Shown here: positions 34,585 to 44,784 of the stretch, piece after piece
Layout of the letters: each line of letters opens with the position of its first letter
How positions within the stretch are numbered: position 1 is the stretch's first letter
Assembly (NCBI RefSeq): GCF_000296465.1
Contig: NZ_JH815203.1
Span: 975,453 to 1,039,452 of the forward strand
DNA: 64,000 bases
Origin: Barnesiella intestinihominis YIT 11860
GTDB taxonomy: Bacteria; Bacteroidota; Bacteroidia; Bacteroidales; Barnesiellaceae
Reading direction: 5' to 3'
The notes under the pieces: generated by a model
What the model was told of the DNA's origin: nothing
Databases searched by the model: none
What the model saw: the letters and a program-made list of their open reading frames with translations, nothing else
Position numbers and translations under genes: made by a program

Positions 34585-37500
34585 ATGAGAAGACAGGTGC
34601 TACTTCTGTTATTTTCCTTATTTGCTATAGTAGGTTTCGCTCAACAACGCACCGTAACGGGGACCGTTGTATCTGCCGAAGACGGACTGCCCGTTATCGG
34701 GGCATCGATCCATGTCAAAGGATCCTCACAAGGAGCGACAACCGACTTAGATGGAAAATATTCTATTAAAGTCAATGAAAACGCAAGCCTAACATTCAGT
34801 TACGTGGGTATGCAACCGAAAACGGTGCAAGTTGGAAACCAATCTGTCATCAATGTAACTTTAACCTCGTCATCGACACAATTAGACGAGGTTGTCGTAA
34901 CAGCGATGGGTATTCGGGAAGAAAAGAAAAAACTGAACTTCGCCGTCCAAAGTCTAAATGCCGACGAGGTTACTGCCGGACAATCGGCAAACTTCGTAAA
35001 TTCTCTACAAGGGAAAATTGCCGGTGTACAAGTATCAGGGAGCGGAGGTTCACCCAATTCCAGTTCCCAAATCATCATTCGTGCGATTTCGTCCATCAAC
35101 TCAGGACAAAATAACGAACCCCTGTTTATTATCGATGGGATGCCCATGCGTGGAGGCGGTTCGTCGGCCGGTGACATCAACCCGAACGACATCGAAAACA
35201 TGACCGTATTGAAAGGTGCTGCTGCATCGGCATTGTACGGCTCGGAAGCAGCCAACGGTGTAATCCTAATCACCACGAAAAGCGGTAAAACCGGACAGAT
35301 CGTCGTGAACGGTAGTGCCAGCGTACAAATCGACAACAGCGTAAGAATCCCTAAAATTCAACAGAAATATGCTCCGGGAAATCTCGGTTTCTATAAAGAA
35401 AATTCCGTAAGCGGAGGTTGGGGTCCTCTTTTGAAAGAAGGGGAAAGAACCTACGATAACGTCGGAAACTTCTTGGGAACGGGATTGTATCAAAAATACG
35501 ATGTGAACGCTTCGGGAGGAACAGACAAATTCACAGCTTATGCATCGTTCAACTACACTTCTACCGACGGTGTTGTCCCCGAAGATTACAAGAATCGCAT
35601 GGGTGCTTTGTTAAAAGCAACTTTCACCCCTTCGAAATGGGTAAAAATCAATGCATCATTAAATTATATCGATACGAAATCCCGTTCATTCGGCAATAGC
35701 ATGAGTTCTATCTACACTTGGCCTATCAACAACGATATGCGAGTGTACAAAACGCCATTGGGAAAACCCGTTTACAGCATAGAAGACGGTGGTCGTTACG
35801 ACAATTGGAATGCCCTTACAGACGCCGATAAAATTGCAGCCGGAGTAAGCCCTTATTGGGGACGTTACGAAGACGGAGGGGAGACACAATCTTCACGTAC
35901 TATCTTAAACGGATCGATCGAATGGACTCCCATAAAGGATTTGACCTTCACCGGTAAAATCGCATACGACAAAGGATATACAACTTCCGACGCCTACGCC
36001 AAACCTCGTTTCGATAAAGACGAACTGGACGAGAGCGTTATTTCCAAATATCTCTACAAATTCGGTTCTTATAAATTCGAACCCAGCCGTAGCGAATTGC
36101 TCACGATACAGGGATTGGCCACATACAAAGTAGATTTGTTCAAAGATTTCAGCATGAATCTGTTGGCCGGAGCCGAAATCATGATCAACAAAAGCTATGA
36201 AGCCACTATGGCGGGACAGGAGTTCGTATTGGAAGGAGACTATTACAGTTTCAACAATACGAATACCGAAAACTGGCTGAAAACGGGCGACTATCCCATT
36301 TCCTACTTCCGCTCCAAGAAAAACAAATACGGGTATTTCGGAGAATTACGATTCGACTATAAAGGAATCGCCCAATTAAGCGGAACAGCCCGCTACGACG
36401 GTTCCTCTACCTTGAAACAAGCCGAAAAATCTTCCTACTTCTATCCTTCGGTAACGGCAGGTTTAATTTTCAGCGAATTGTTCCACATCAGTAACGATTG
36501 GTTCAGCTATGGTAAAATACGCGGAAACTGGGCACAAGTCGGGAAAGATGCTACTCCCAACAAATTTACCAAAGCCTATCGGGAAGCCTCTACATTCCCC
36601 GACGGAGGATATAGTGTCGACCCCACAGCTTCTTACGCGATTACGCTGGAACCCGAAATGACAAAGTCGTGGGAAATCGGAGCCGATTTAAGATTCTTCG
36701 ACAGCCGCACCCGTTTAGATGTAGCCTACTACTCGACTACGGTAAACAACCAAATCGTAACCGTGAGAGTTTCGCCTTCATCGGGAACTATTCTACAAGT
36801 CCGCAACGAAGGTAGTATCGAGAATCACGGTGTGGAAGCTACGTTAAGCCAAGACATTCTTCGCAGTAAAGATTTCGAATGGACCGCCAACCTCAACTTC
36901 GGGTTGAATCGGGGTGTCGTAAAATCGTTACCCGAAGACGTGAGCGAAATTCAAGGAACTCAGTTCAGCGATATCTATACTACCGCCTATCTAAACGGTT
37001 CGACGACGGGTATTTCAGGCAAGGACTATATGCGTGCTCCCGACGGACAAATACTTATCGACGAGGACGGATATCCCATTATCAACCCGGCCAAGAGCGT
37101 ATATATCGGTAACCGCGAGCCCGACTTCCTGATGGGATTGAGCAGTACGTTCCGATGGAAAGACTTGACTGTATCGTTCTTGCTGGACGGACGTGTAGGA
37201 GGAGACGTATATAACGGAACCGCACGCTCTCTCTTTACCAACGGTATGCACAAATCGTTGGAGAACTACCGTAACCGCGAAGTAGTCGTAAAAGGTGTAG
37301 TCGCACAACCCGACGGAACTTATGTACAAAACAACAAGCCTATCATTTTGAATCAGACCAACCTGAATACCTATTTCTATGGCGTAAGCTCCAATTTTAT
37401 CGAAGACGGTTCTTATCTCCGATTGAGTTACGTCACCGTAGGATATGATTTCACACGGTTCTTGAAAAAAGGGAATCCCTACATTAAAGGATTGAGAGCT

Positions 37501-37659
37501 TCCATTACAGGCCGCAATCTCTTCCTGTTGACCAAATATTCGGGTTCTGATCCGCAAATTTCAACTTCGGCAGCCTACGGTACAGGAACGATGGGTATCG
37601 ACAATATGTCTATCCCGGCCACCCGCAGTTTCAATTTCACTATAAACGCAACATTCTAA
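34585..37659 (+). CDS. SusC/RagA-family TonB-linked outer-membrane channel
   Basis: A 1024-aa transporter opening the large rightward locus. A signal peptide (about 1-19, ending GFAQ) precedes the carboxypeptidase-regulatory-like domain (RTVTGTVVSAEDGLPVIGAS, GATTDLDGKY), the plug (DEVVVTAMGIREEKKKLNFA, SLQGKIAGVQVSGSGG, PLFIIDGMPMRGG, ASALYGSEAANGVILITTKSG) and the barrel, ending ATRSFNFTINATF. It imports oligomers released at the surface, using TonB energy. The SusD gene follows after 12 bp. Its long leader and consensus -7 box suggest strong, regulated expression. The cargo is inferred from the downstream enzymes to be a cell-wall-type glycan or muropeptide. Confidence 0.95.
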   Translation: MRRQVLLLLFSLFAIVGFAQQRTVTGTVVSAEDGLPVIGASIHVKGSSQGATTDLDGKYSIKVNENASLTFSYVGMQPKTVQVGNQSVINVTLTSSSTQLDEVVVTAMGIREEKKKLNFAVQSLNADEVTAGQSANFVNSLQGKIAGVQVSGSGGSPNSSSQIIIRAISSINSGQNNEPLFIIDGMPMRGGGSSAGDINPNDIENMTVLKGAAASALYGSEAANGVILITTKSGKTGQIVVNGSASVQIDNSVRIPKIQQKYAPGNLGFYKENSVSGGWGPLLKEGERTYDNVGNFLGTGLYQKYDVNASGGTDKFTAYASFNYTSTDGVVPEDYKNRMGALLKATFTPSKWVKINASLNYIDTKSRSFGNSMSSIYTWPINNDMRVYKTPLGKPVYSIEDGGRYDNWNALTDADKIAAGVSPYWGRYEDGGETQSSRTILNGSIEWTPIKDLTFTGKIAYDKGYTTSDAYAKPRFDKDELDESVISKYLYKFGSYKFEPSRSELLTIQGLATYKVDLFKDFSMNLLAGAEIMINKSYEATMAGQEFVLEGDYYSFNNTNTENWLKTGDYPISYFRSKKNKYGYFGELRFDYKGIAQLSGTARYDGSSTLKQAEKSSYFYPSVTAGLIFSELFHISNDWFSYGKIRGNWAQVGKDATPNKFTKAYREASTFPDGGYSVDPTASYAITLEPEMTKSWEIGADLRFFDSRTRLDVAYYSTTVNNQIVTVRVSPSSGTILQVRNEGSIENHGVEATLSQDILRSKDFEWTANLNFGLNRGVVKSLPEDVSEIQGTQFSDIYTTAYLNGSTTGISGKDYMRAPDGQILIDEDGYPIINPAKSVYIGNREPDFLMGLSSTFRWKDLTVSFLLDGRVGGDVYNGTARSLFTNGMHKSLENYRNREVVVKGVVAQPDGTYVQNNKPIILNQTNLNTYFYGVSSNFIEDGSYLRLSYVTVGYDFTRFLKKGNPYIKGLRASITGRNLFLLTKYSGSDPQISTSAAYGTGTMGIDNMSIPATRSFNFTINATF

Positions 37660-37671
37660 CATCAAGGAACC

Positions 37672-39345
37672 ATGAATAAATATAAAGTTATCATATTATC
37701 GTTGTTAATCAGTTTCATGGGCGCAAGTTGCGAAGACTGGTTGTACGACAACGTCAACGAAGATGCCGCTCATGAAGTTCTGCCCCAACAGGTATTGCCT
37801 GTCGTGCTGTTCTACTCGGCTCAACTTCAATTCGACCATGCCGAATACGGCGCTTATCTGACCCAAACATTGACTACCGGCGGACGTAACCAAACGTCGA
37901 GTTTCGCATACAAATCCGGCTGGGGCGATTTCCTGACGATGAACCGTCACCCGCAATGGCGTCGCCACTTCTACGATATCGGTGTCAATGCCAAAGAAAT
38001 CATCGACGAGGCTCACGAAGCACAAGCGTGGAATCTGGAACTCATCGGCCGTACCCTTCGGTTAATGTCCACCCAAATGACAACCGACCTGTTCGGAGAC
38101 ATGCCTCGTTCGGAAGCCTATGAATCGAACAGTCCGCACTACGATACGCAAGAAAGCATCTACGAGTGGATGAATCAAGAAATAGAAGAGCTGATAGGCA
38201 TGTATGAAGATCCCACTTATACCGAAGCCGCGACCAATATACCTATCGATCAATCGATCGACCGTGTCTTCGCCGGAGATCTAAATAAATGGAAACACTA
38301 TACCTACGCCTTAAAAGCCCGGTTATTGCTTCGCAAATTGCCGAATTGGGAAAACAATGCGGCGACATGCCAAGCCATCATTACAGCTGTCAACCGGGCA
38401 CTCGAAGGTTGGGAAGATGTACTTTATCGTTTCGACGGCGGTAACGGAGCCCAAAATTCTCCGTGGGGCGAAGCCTTCGGATCGACCGAACAAGGAGGTC
38501 TCGGCTGGGAAGGACGTGGCAACATGTTGAATTCGGCTGTTCCTACCAAATATTTCATGGAAAATATATTGGGCGTATTCGAATCGCATAACAACCTGAG
38601 AGGCTGGGCGGAAGATCCTCGTATCCTCGCTTTCATGAGTGCACGGCCGGGTCCATCGGGAACAAGCGATTCCGGTACTGAAATGCGTTATCTCGATACC
38701 AATATCGGTATGGACGTTTCCTACAAAGTGGATAACTACCCCACCTTGTTCCCCGAAGTCGACGGCAAGAAAGTTTCGGTCTATACGCAAAACACAGGTT
38801 ATGTTCCCCTCTTCCTCGAAGAAGAACTCCTGCTTATCAAAGCCGAAGCTACTTATTGGAGCGGCGACAAGCCGACGGCCCGTTCATTGACCATGCAAGC
38901 TGCCGAAATTAATTTCGACCGATTCAATCTTTCCTCGATTTATGGAAGCAGTTATACCCGCTATCGCAATAACTATTTGGGAAATGAAACCGGAACAGGA
39001 AACTACGTAACTACCTACTTCCCTGCCGACGGATTCAACATCGGGCACATCATGCGTCAGAAATATGTTTGCCTCTATCTGCAACCCGAACAATGGACCG
39101 ATATGCGTCGCTACAATTACAGTTGCGAGGAGAACGGAATACAATATGACAATACCTATGTATACCCCGGATTAAAACGGCCCAATAATATTTATGAAGC
39201 TCATTGGGGAGACGATCCCAAAGCATGGATCAACCGTATCAACTACGACCCCGAAACAGAAGAAAAATACAACAAAGCCGAATTGGAAAGACTGGGCGCA
39301 TACAAAAACTATCAATGGTTGCGCAAACCTATGATCTGGCAATAA
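37672..39345 (+). CDS. SusD-like outer-membrane lipoprotein (SusD_2 type)
   Basis: A 557-aa lipoprotein (lipobox SFMGASCEDW). It resembles the SusD-like_2 branch: VNEDAAHEVLPQQVLPVVLF, the early YLTQTL segment, TDLFGDMPRSEA, WKHYTYALKARLLLRKLPN, EELLLIKAEATYWSGD and the late YLQPEQWTDMRRYN. It pairs with the preceding SusC as substrate-binding lid. It starts 12 bp after susC and is followed after 43 bp by a small lipoprotein gene. Confidence 0.93.
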   Translation: MNKYKVIILSLLISFMGASCEDWLYDNVNEDAAHEVLPQQVLPVVLFYSAQLQFDHAEYGAYLTQTLTTGGRNQTSSFAYKSGWGDFLTMNRHPQWRRHFYDIGVNAKEIIDEAHEAQAWNLELIGRTLRLMSTQMTTDLFGDMPRSEAYESNSPHYDTQESIYEWMNQEIEELIGMYEDPTYTEAATNIPIDQSIDRVFAGDLNKWKHYTYALKARLLLRKLPNWENNAATCQAIITAVNRALEGWEDVLYRFDGGNGAQNSPWGEAFGSTEQGGLGWEGRGNMLNSAVPTKYFMENILGVFESHNNLRGWAEDPRILAFMSARPGPSGTSDSGTEMRYLDTNIGMDVSYKVDNYPTLFPEVDGKKVSVYTQNTGYVPLFLEEELLLIKAEATYWSGDKPTARSLTMQAAEINFDRFNLSSIYGSSYTRYRNNYLGNETGTGNYVTTYFPADGFNIGHIMRQKYVCLYLQPEQWTDMRRYNYSCEENGIQYDNTYVYPGLKRPNNIYEAHWGDDPKAWINRINYDPETEEKYNKAELERLGAYKNYQWLRKPMIWQ

Positions 39346-39388
39346 ATAGAAAAGAATCGAAGTATTACAACAAATAATAACACTCGAT

Positions 39389-40219
39389 ATGAAAAACAAA
39401 GTAAAAATAGCGTCTCTTCTGCTGGCAATCGCCGGATTATCGGGTTGCGAAATCAACGACCCTGTAAACGATTGGGCAGACTTGGGACAACAAACCGCAT
39501 ACGTTTATTGGGAGCTGAAAGATGCCGTGAACGCCGGTAGCGACCTCGATTTCAGAGTTTACTATTATGCCGACGGCAGTACGATAGAGAAAGCCCAAGT
39601 TTGGTATGGAGTGAGCAGTACGATCAATCGTGCCGTTACATGCCCATACATCAGTTACACTTATACCGAAAGCGAGACCGACGAAGTAGTCGCCTCGCAT
39701 TTGGTGAAAGAGTTCGATCCTCAAACCGTGTCGTGGGACGATGCCAAGTCGTCCTACATTCTCGACGCCACTTTCCCGGTCTCCTCTTCATGGGCTAGCG
39801 TGACATGGGCCAGTGTAGGAAGTTCCGATTTTACCGAAACTTTATTCAAGACCTATTATCCCGGCGACTACGAGACCAACTTCCGGGAGGCTCTAACCAC
39901 TCAAATAGAGACCGATTACCACGGAAACATGAAAAAAATCGTTGTCGATGGATTCATGAAAATGACCGAAGAGGAATATGAGGCTCTCTTCACGAAAACG
40001 ACCAACGAAGCCAACGAAGAAGTATATGAAATCACCGACGAGAATAAAGCCCGGCTCGATGGCATCGTTGCAGCTCTAACCACGCCCGAACTCATCTTCG
40101 ACGGCAAAGAATACGGAGTAAACTACAATTGCACCTATACGTTGAGCGCAAAATTCCAAGTAAGCGACTCCAACGGTGTGATAAGCAATACCGATATTAA
40201 AAATATTACTGTCAACTAA
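39389..40219 (+). CDS. Surface lipoprotein of the Sus-like locus, unknown family
   Basis: A 276-aa lipoprotein (lipobox IAGLSGCEINDPVNDW). I do not recognise a named domain. Its middle is rich in aromatic residues and beta-strand patterns (TAYVYWELKDAVNAGSDLDF, YTYTESETDEVV), and it contains an acidic helical stretch (MTEEEYEALFTKTTNEANEE). By position after SusC and SusD it occupies the usual slot of a SusE-like surface glycan-binding protein. Spacing to the next gene is 17 bp, so it is in the same operon. Confidence 0.7.
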   Translation: MKNKVKIASLLLAIAGLSGCEINDPVNDWADLGQQTAYVYWELKDAVNAGSDLDFRVYYYADGSTIEKAQVWYGVSSTINRAVTCPYISYTYTESETDEVVASHLVKEFDPQTVSWDDAKSSYILDATFPVSSSWASVTWASVGSSDFTETLFKTYYPGDYETNFREALTTQIETDYHGNMKKIVVDGFMKMTEEEYEALFTKTTNEANEEVYEITDENKARLDGIVAALTTPELIFDGKEYGVNYNCTYTLSAKFQVSDSNGVISNTDIKNITVN

Positions 40220-40236
40220 TAGAAACGGAAAGAACA

Positions 40237-41889
40237 ATGAAAGCATTAAGAAATATAAGTTTGACGGTTGTCTTGTTGGCTTCGTTATCTGCTTGTGTGG
40301 AAAACGATCCCACTTACAATGTATATCCCAGTGACGATGTAGCGTTTACCTACCACATCACGAACGAAGGATACGAACTCGACTATCTGGTAGGTTCCAC
40401 CATACAGTTTACCAATACATCGGCCATCTCGGGTACATGTACTTGGGACTTCGGCGACGGGGAAACTTCGACCGACGTTAATCCTACCCATACATACAGT
40501 TTACCCGGACAGTACGAGGTAAAATTGACCGTAGGCGACGACTATACGACTCGTCCCTTGCTCATCAACGACATTAAACCTACGATCGTCGCCAAAACGG
40601 AAGATGATAAAATATGTGTCATCAACGATGTCGAAGTGACTTTGGAAGTGACTTTACGAAATCCGGCCGCATCGGAAGAACCGGAATATACATGGGTATT
40701 GCCCGAAGGAACGACCTTGCTCGATCACCCGGAAATAACAGGTAATACCTATACCGGCGAAAATCCGGGCCGATTAGTCTTCAAAAACATAGGTTCGCAA
40801 ACCATCACGTTGAAAACCACTCTCGGCGGACGTGCGCTCCAAGATGTAAAAGCCAATGTGCAAGTAGGTACGCCCAATACATCGAAAACGCTCTACTATG
40901 CGGTAAAAAGTGGAAACGTAATGGCCTACAAACTGGATTATAATGTCCCTGAGGGAAGTAATAACTCTCCCTTCGACTTAGGCGTAAAAGCGGGAGCTCA
41001 CCCTCTGAATATGCTGTTCCATAATGAAGTTCTATTCGTGCTCGACTGCGGTACTCAATTCTCGTATGTCAACGATGAAGATGGAACCCGGGGCGACGGC
41101 AAAATCACAGCGGTAGCCAAAGACGGGAGCAGTATGGAAACCGTGCTCTCCAACATCGGTAACGCCGCCTTCAACGATCCTTTCTACGGTTGGATAGACA
41201 ACGAACAAATCTATTTCGCCGACCGGAATACAGGTATCCGACGCATCGGTGTCAACGAACGTAACTTGGCACTCAGCACCAGCGATGCCAAATACGATTA
41301 TTTCGTTCAGAACAATCGGCTCGAATACTACGGTAACCCGTGGCAATACGGTGCAATGAATGCTTGCTTCGCCAAAGTGGACGGGTTGTGGTATTGGGGC
41401 AAAACATACGGCGGAGGCGGTATCTTCCGTTTCGCAGAAAGCGATATCAGCCCTGTGGACATCAGTCGAGGAACCAACCCTCCCTATGCTACGATTTTCC
41501 CCGATGAATTCGTGAAATCGTTCGTGATAGATGCCACCAATCAAATTTTATATGCCGTCATTCGAGACAAAGGCCTCTATGCCGTTCCTTTAACAGATAT
41601 TACGGCCAACGACGCGACAAAGACCAACACGAAAGCCGAGAGCAAATATCTCGTAGCGAGCTTCAAATCGGACAGCGAAGGAAGCGTAGGAGAATATGTC
41701 GATGTCTGTCAAATGGTACTCGACAGCTCCGACGGTTCGGTTTACTTCGGACTCCGTGCCGAAGAAGGCAGCTCGGAGACATCGGGAGTAAAACGCTGGA
41801 ATCCCACGACGAAAAAGCTGGAAACTATCGTATCGGGGGTCAATGTCTACGGTATAGCACTGAACAACGAGTTATCGAACCTATTCTAA
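40237..41889 (+). CDS. PKD-domain surface lipoprotein with propeller-like C-terminal region
   Basis: A 550-aa lipoprotein (lipobox ASLSACVENDP). A PKD domain is clear at about residues 45-110 (TIQFTNTSAISGTCTWDFGDGETS, THTYSLPGQYEVKLTVGD). A second Ig-like region follows (about 115-215). The C-terminal 330 residues contain repeated beta patterns (LYYAVKSGNVMAYKLDY, IYFADRNTGIRRIGV, ILYAVIRDKGLYAVPL, VYFGLRAEEGSSETSG) that suggest a beta-propeller. PKD modules mediate binding rather than catalysis, so a surface-binding role is likely. It is the fourth gene of the locus and is followed by a GC-rich hairpin before the first enzyme gene. Confidence 0.82.
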   Translation: MKALRNISLTVVLLASLSACVENDPTYNVYPSDDVAFTYHITNEGYELDYLVGSTIQFTNTSAISGTCTWDFGDGETSTDVNPTHTYSLPGQYEVKLTVGDDYTTRPLLINDIKPTIVAKTEDDKICVINDVEVTLEVTLRNPAASEEPEYTWVLPEGTTLLDHPEITGNTYTGENPGRLVFKNIGSQTITLKTTLGGRALQDVKANVQVGTPNTSKTLYYAVKSGNVMAYKLDYNVPEGSNNSPFDLGVKAGAHPLNMLFHNEVLFVLDCGTQFSYVNDEDGTRGDGKITAVAKDGSSMETVLSNIGNAAFNDPFYGWIDNEQIYFADRNTGIRRIGVNERNLALSTSDAKYDYFVQNNRLEYYGNPWQYGAMNACFAKVDGLWYWGKTYGGGGIFRFAESDISPVDISRGTNPPYATIFPDEFVKSFVIDATNQILYAVIRDKGLYAVPLTDITANDATKTNTKAESKYLVASFKSDSEGSVGEYVDVCQMVLDSSDGSVYFGLRAEEGSSETSGVKRWNPTTKKLETIVSGVNVYGIALNNELSNLF

Positions 41890-41910
41890 AAACAAAAGCC
41901 TGATAATTTT

Positions 41911-41933
41911 CCGCCGGTCTAACCGACCGGCGG
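41911..41933 (+). other. GC-rich hairpin between lipoprotein and enzyme genes
   Basis: CCGCCGGTC (41911-41919) pairs with GACCGGCGG (41925-41933) around a 5-nt loop, extended by flanking TTTT/AAAA pairs. There is no U-run after it. It may partly stop transcription or protect the 3' end of the susCD segment, setting different levels for binding and enzyme genes. Confidence 0.6.
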
Positions 41934-41958
41934 GAAAAAATATCTTAACTAATTAGAT

Positions 41959-44718
41959 ATGAAATACATCGCAAAAATAGCAATCGTACTGTTTACCTTT
42001 TGGTTAGCTATCCCGACAGTCGCTCAAACTCCTAAAAAAGAGGTCAGAGCGTTCTGGTTATCGACCGTATGGAGATTGACGTGGCCGAAAACTACCGTTA
42101 TCTCGAACACCGGAAATGCGCAAGAAATCCAAGAACAAAAAGACGAGTTAATCATGTTGCTCGACTCGGTAAAAGCAGCCAATGCCAATACCGTTTATTT
42201 CCAAGTGCGCGGCCGTTGCGATGCAATGTATAAATCCTCTTACGAACCGTGGTCGAGCGACCTCGTAGCGACACGAGGCATGGACCCGGGGTACGACCCC
42301 TTGCTGTTTGCTGTCGAAGAGGCTCACAAACGGGGTATCGAAATTCACGCATGGTTCAACCCCTACCGGTATGAGAGCGTACTGCACCAATGGGACGGAA
42401 CGCCTCAAAATTATCGGGAATCTCACCCGGAATGGCTCTTAGACTATTCGGACGGTTCTATCTTGAATCCGGCAATGCCGGAAGTGAGAGACCATATCAC
42501 CGCCATTATTCAAGAAGTCGTACAAAACTACGACATCGACGGTGTTGTCTTCGACGACTATTTCTACATGTCGGGGACGACCGACGACATGGACGACGAA
42601 TTATACCAGCAATCCAATCCCGACAACCTCTCTCGGGCTGACTGGCGGCGTCAGAATGTAAATAAACTGATCGCTCAGGTTTACCGAATGATTCAATCGG
42701 AAAAACCTTATGTGCGATTCGGTATCTCTCCCGCCGGTGTATGGTGCACCGATGCCACGATAGCCGAGCGATACGGCGTTACTCCTACCCCGGTAGGTTC
42801 CGATTGGGCGTACGACGATATCTTCTGCGATCCTATGGCATGGATACAAGAACACTCTATCGATTACATATCGCCGCAAATCTATTGGACGATAGGATCG
42901 AGCAGCGATTACACGCTTATCGCCGAATGGTGGAGCCAAATCGTAAGGCAATTCGGTTGTCATTTTTATTCGAGCCATTCGGCATCCGATTTGAGCTCGG
43001 CCAAAATGCCATCAAAATACGGAAAAACGACAACCGGTACGCTATCGTTCGATTTAAACGGAGAAAAAGTTTCTTCCAAAGCGCTCTCTCCCATCGAACG
43101 GAAAACAGCCGAAGAAAACGAATACATAGTCGATGGCGCAACCGCTTCGTTCAAAGGCTCCGAACTGGTCAATCAAATTAAAGTAAACCGCACATATGAC
43201 AAAACGGGAGCCCCGGGAAGCGTATTCTACAACATGCGCAAGGTAACCCATACTTCGGGAATGCTCTCCTTGTTGCGGTCGGACGTCTATAAATACCCGG
43301 CTCTGATACCGGCCATCAGCTGGAAAGCGACCTCCGATCCCGGATTAGTATCGAATATTGCTTTCACTAACGGTCAATTATCATGGACGGGAGCAGAGGG
43401 TATGCGATACGCCGTATATGCCGTACCGGAAAATGCGGCACAAACGACCGCTTGCCGGGATGCCCGCTATCTGTTGGGGCTCTCATACAGCACCGACTAT
43501 TCCATACCGACAGTTTATCGCACGGGGTATACATACGCGGTTTCCATCGTCGACCGTTACGGAAACGAGTATGCACCCTTGTTCATGGGAGCCACGGCAG
43601 GTACAAACGAAGCCGTGACATTAAATACTCCGGTAAACAACGGAACGGCCATAGGCAACTACGAATTCACGTGGAGCAGTGTCGCCGATGCGTCCTATTA
43701 TATAGACATTGCCCGCGACGATTTATTCACCGACCTCATACTCTCGCGGGAAACTACCGGTACTTCTTTCCCTTCGAGCTATCTGCCCGACTTGGAAAAA
43801 GGGACTTATTACTGGCGGATTCGTACACGAAAAGCCAACTGTTCGGACGGCATCTCTTCCGTATATGCATTCCAGTCCGGTCCGTTCGAAATAGAATCTC
43901 CGACCAAAGGAGCTACCGAAGTGTCTGTCACGCCTTCTATCACTTGGACCGAATATCCAAACGCTACGGAATACCGACTCGAAATAAACAAATACGACGA
44001 CTTCCGCTCTATGGGTAAAGTTCTCGACCAACGATATAGCGAACACTCCATTACCCTCCCCGAAGGCGTATTGGTGGGAAATACGAAATATTACGCACGC
44101 GTAACCGCATACGCAGGCTCGACAGAAAGTATCAGTAAAACGACGAATTTCACGACAGAATCGAAAGAGCCGTCCATACCGGTCATTCTATATCCCACGC
44201 AGGGAGCGACGGTCGAAGCCACGTCCTTACAAGTACGCTGGGCAGAAGAACCGTTCGCCAGCACCTTCCGTATCGAATTACACACCAACGACCAGTTTAC
44301 CCCGATACGAAACGTAAAAAGACAGACCGTAAACGCATTCACTTACGAAACGGAATTCGACAACTTGACCGACGGTACATGGTATCTGCGGGCCCGCTCG
44401 GAATATGTAGGAGGCGAAACGGAATATTGCGATACAATATCCTTCACTTTCAAAAATTCATCGGGTATGGAAACTCTCGAAAAGAGGGGTAAATGTTATG
44501 TCATACAGGGTGAGAATCCCGCTCTCGTCGTAGGAAACGACGCACGTCACATAACGGTCGATGTAGCTAACTTATCCGGGCAAATTATCGGGCGTTTCGC
44601 CGATATGGAAAATCCGGCAGCAGGAGACCGTATCGAATTGAGCGGGCTTGTACGTGGAGTCTATGCGGTCATCGTCCACATCGACGGAAAAAGAGAGATA
44701 TTGAAATTGATTCACTAA
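41959..44718 (+). CDS. GHL10-type glycosidase (DigH/YddW-like) with FnIII domains and T9SS tail
   Basis: A 919-aa secreted protein. After the signal peptide (about 1-23) comes a glycosyl-hydrolase-like 10 domain (about 27-360): EVRAFWLSTVWRLTWPKT, NTVYFQVRGRCDAMYKSSYEPWS, HKRGIEIHAWFNPYR, IDGVVFDDYFYMSG and IDYISPQIYWTIG. E. coli DigH (YddW) of this family cleaves denuded peptidoglycan glycan strands. Three or more fibronectin/Ig-like modules (about 450-830) follow, then a C-terminal sorting-like domain ending GVYAVIVHIDGKREILKLIH. The length is roughly twice that of YddW because of these additions. It is the first catalytic gene of the locus; a peptidoglycan substrate is by family analogy. 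Confidence 0.87.
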   Translation: MKYIAKIAIVLFTFWLAIPTVAQTPKKEVRAFWLSTVWRLTWPKTTVISNTGNAQEIQEQKDELIMLLDSVKAANANTVYFQVRGRCDAMYKSSYEPWSSDLVATRGMDPGYDPLLFAVEEAHKRGIEIHAWFNPYRYESVLHQWDGTPQNYRESHPEWLLDYSDGSILNPAMPEVRDHITAIIQEVVQNYDIDGVVFDDYFYMSGTTDDMDDELYQQSNPDNLSRADWRRQNVNKLIAQVYRMIQSEKPYVRFGISPAGVWCTDATIAERYGVTPTPVGSDWAYDDIFCDPMAWIQEHSIDYISPQIYWTIGSSSDYTLIAEWWSQIVRQFGCHFYSSHSASDLSSAKMPSKYGKTTTGTLSFDLNGEKVSSKALSPIERKTAEENEYIVDGATASFKGSELVNQIKVNRTYDKTGAPGSVFYNMRKVTHTSGMLSLLRSDVYKYPALIPAISWKATSDPGLVSNIAFTNGQLSWTGAEGMRYAVYAVPENAAQTTACRDARYLLGLSYSTDYSIPTVYRTGYTYAVSIVDRYGNEYAPLFMGATAGTNEAVTLNTPVNNGTAIGNYEFTWSSVADASYYIDIARDDLFTDLILSRETTGTSFPSSYLPDLEKGTYYWRIRTRKANCSDGISSVYAFQSGPFEIESPTKGATEVSVTPSITWTEYPNATEYRLEINKYDDFRSMGKVLDQRYSEHSITLPEGVLVGNTKYYARVTAYAGSTESISKTTNFTTESKEPSIPVILYPTQGATVEATSLQVRWAEEPFASTFRIELHTNDQFTPIRNVKRQTVNAFTYETEFDNLTDGTWYLRARSEYVGGETEYCDTISFTFKNSSGMETLEKRGKCYVIQGENPALVVGNDARHITVDVANLSGQIIGRFADMENPAAGDRIELSGLVRGVYAVIVHIDGKREILKLIH

Positions 44719-44784
44719 CAATCTGATATATTGAATTATGCAATATAATTTTTCATTTATTTATTCATTTAATTTATTTTTATC

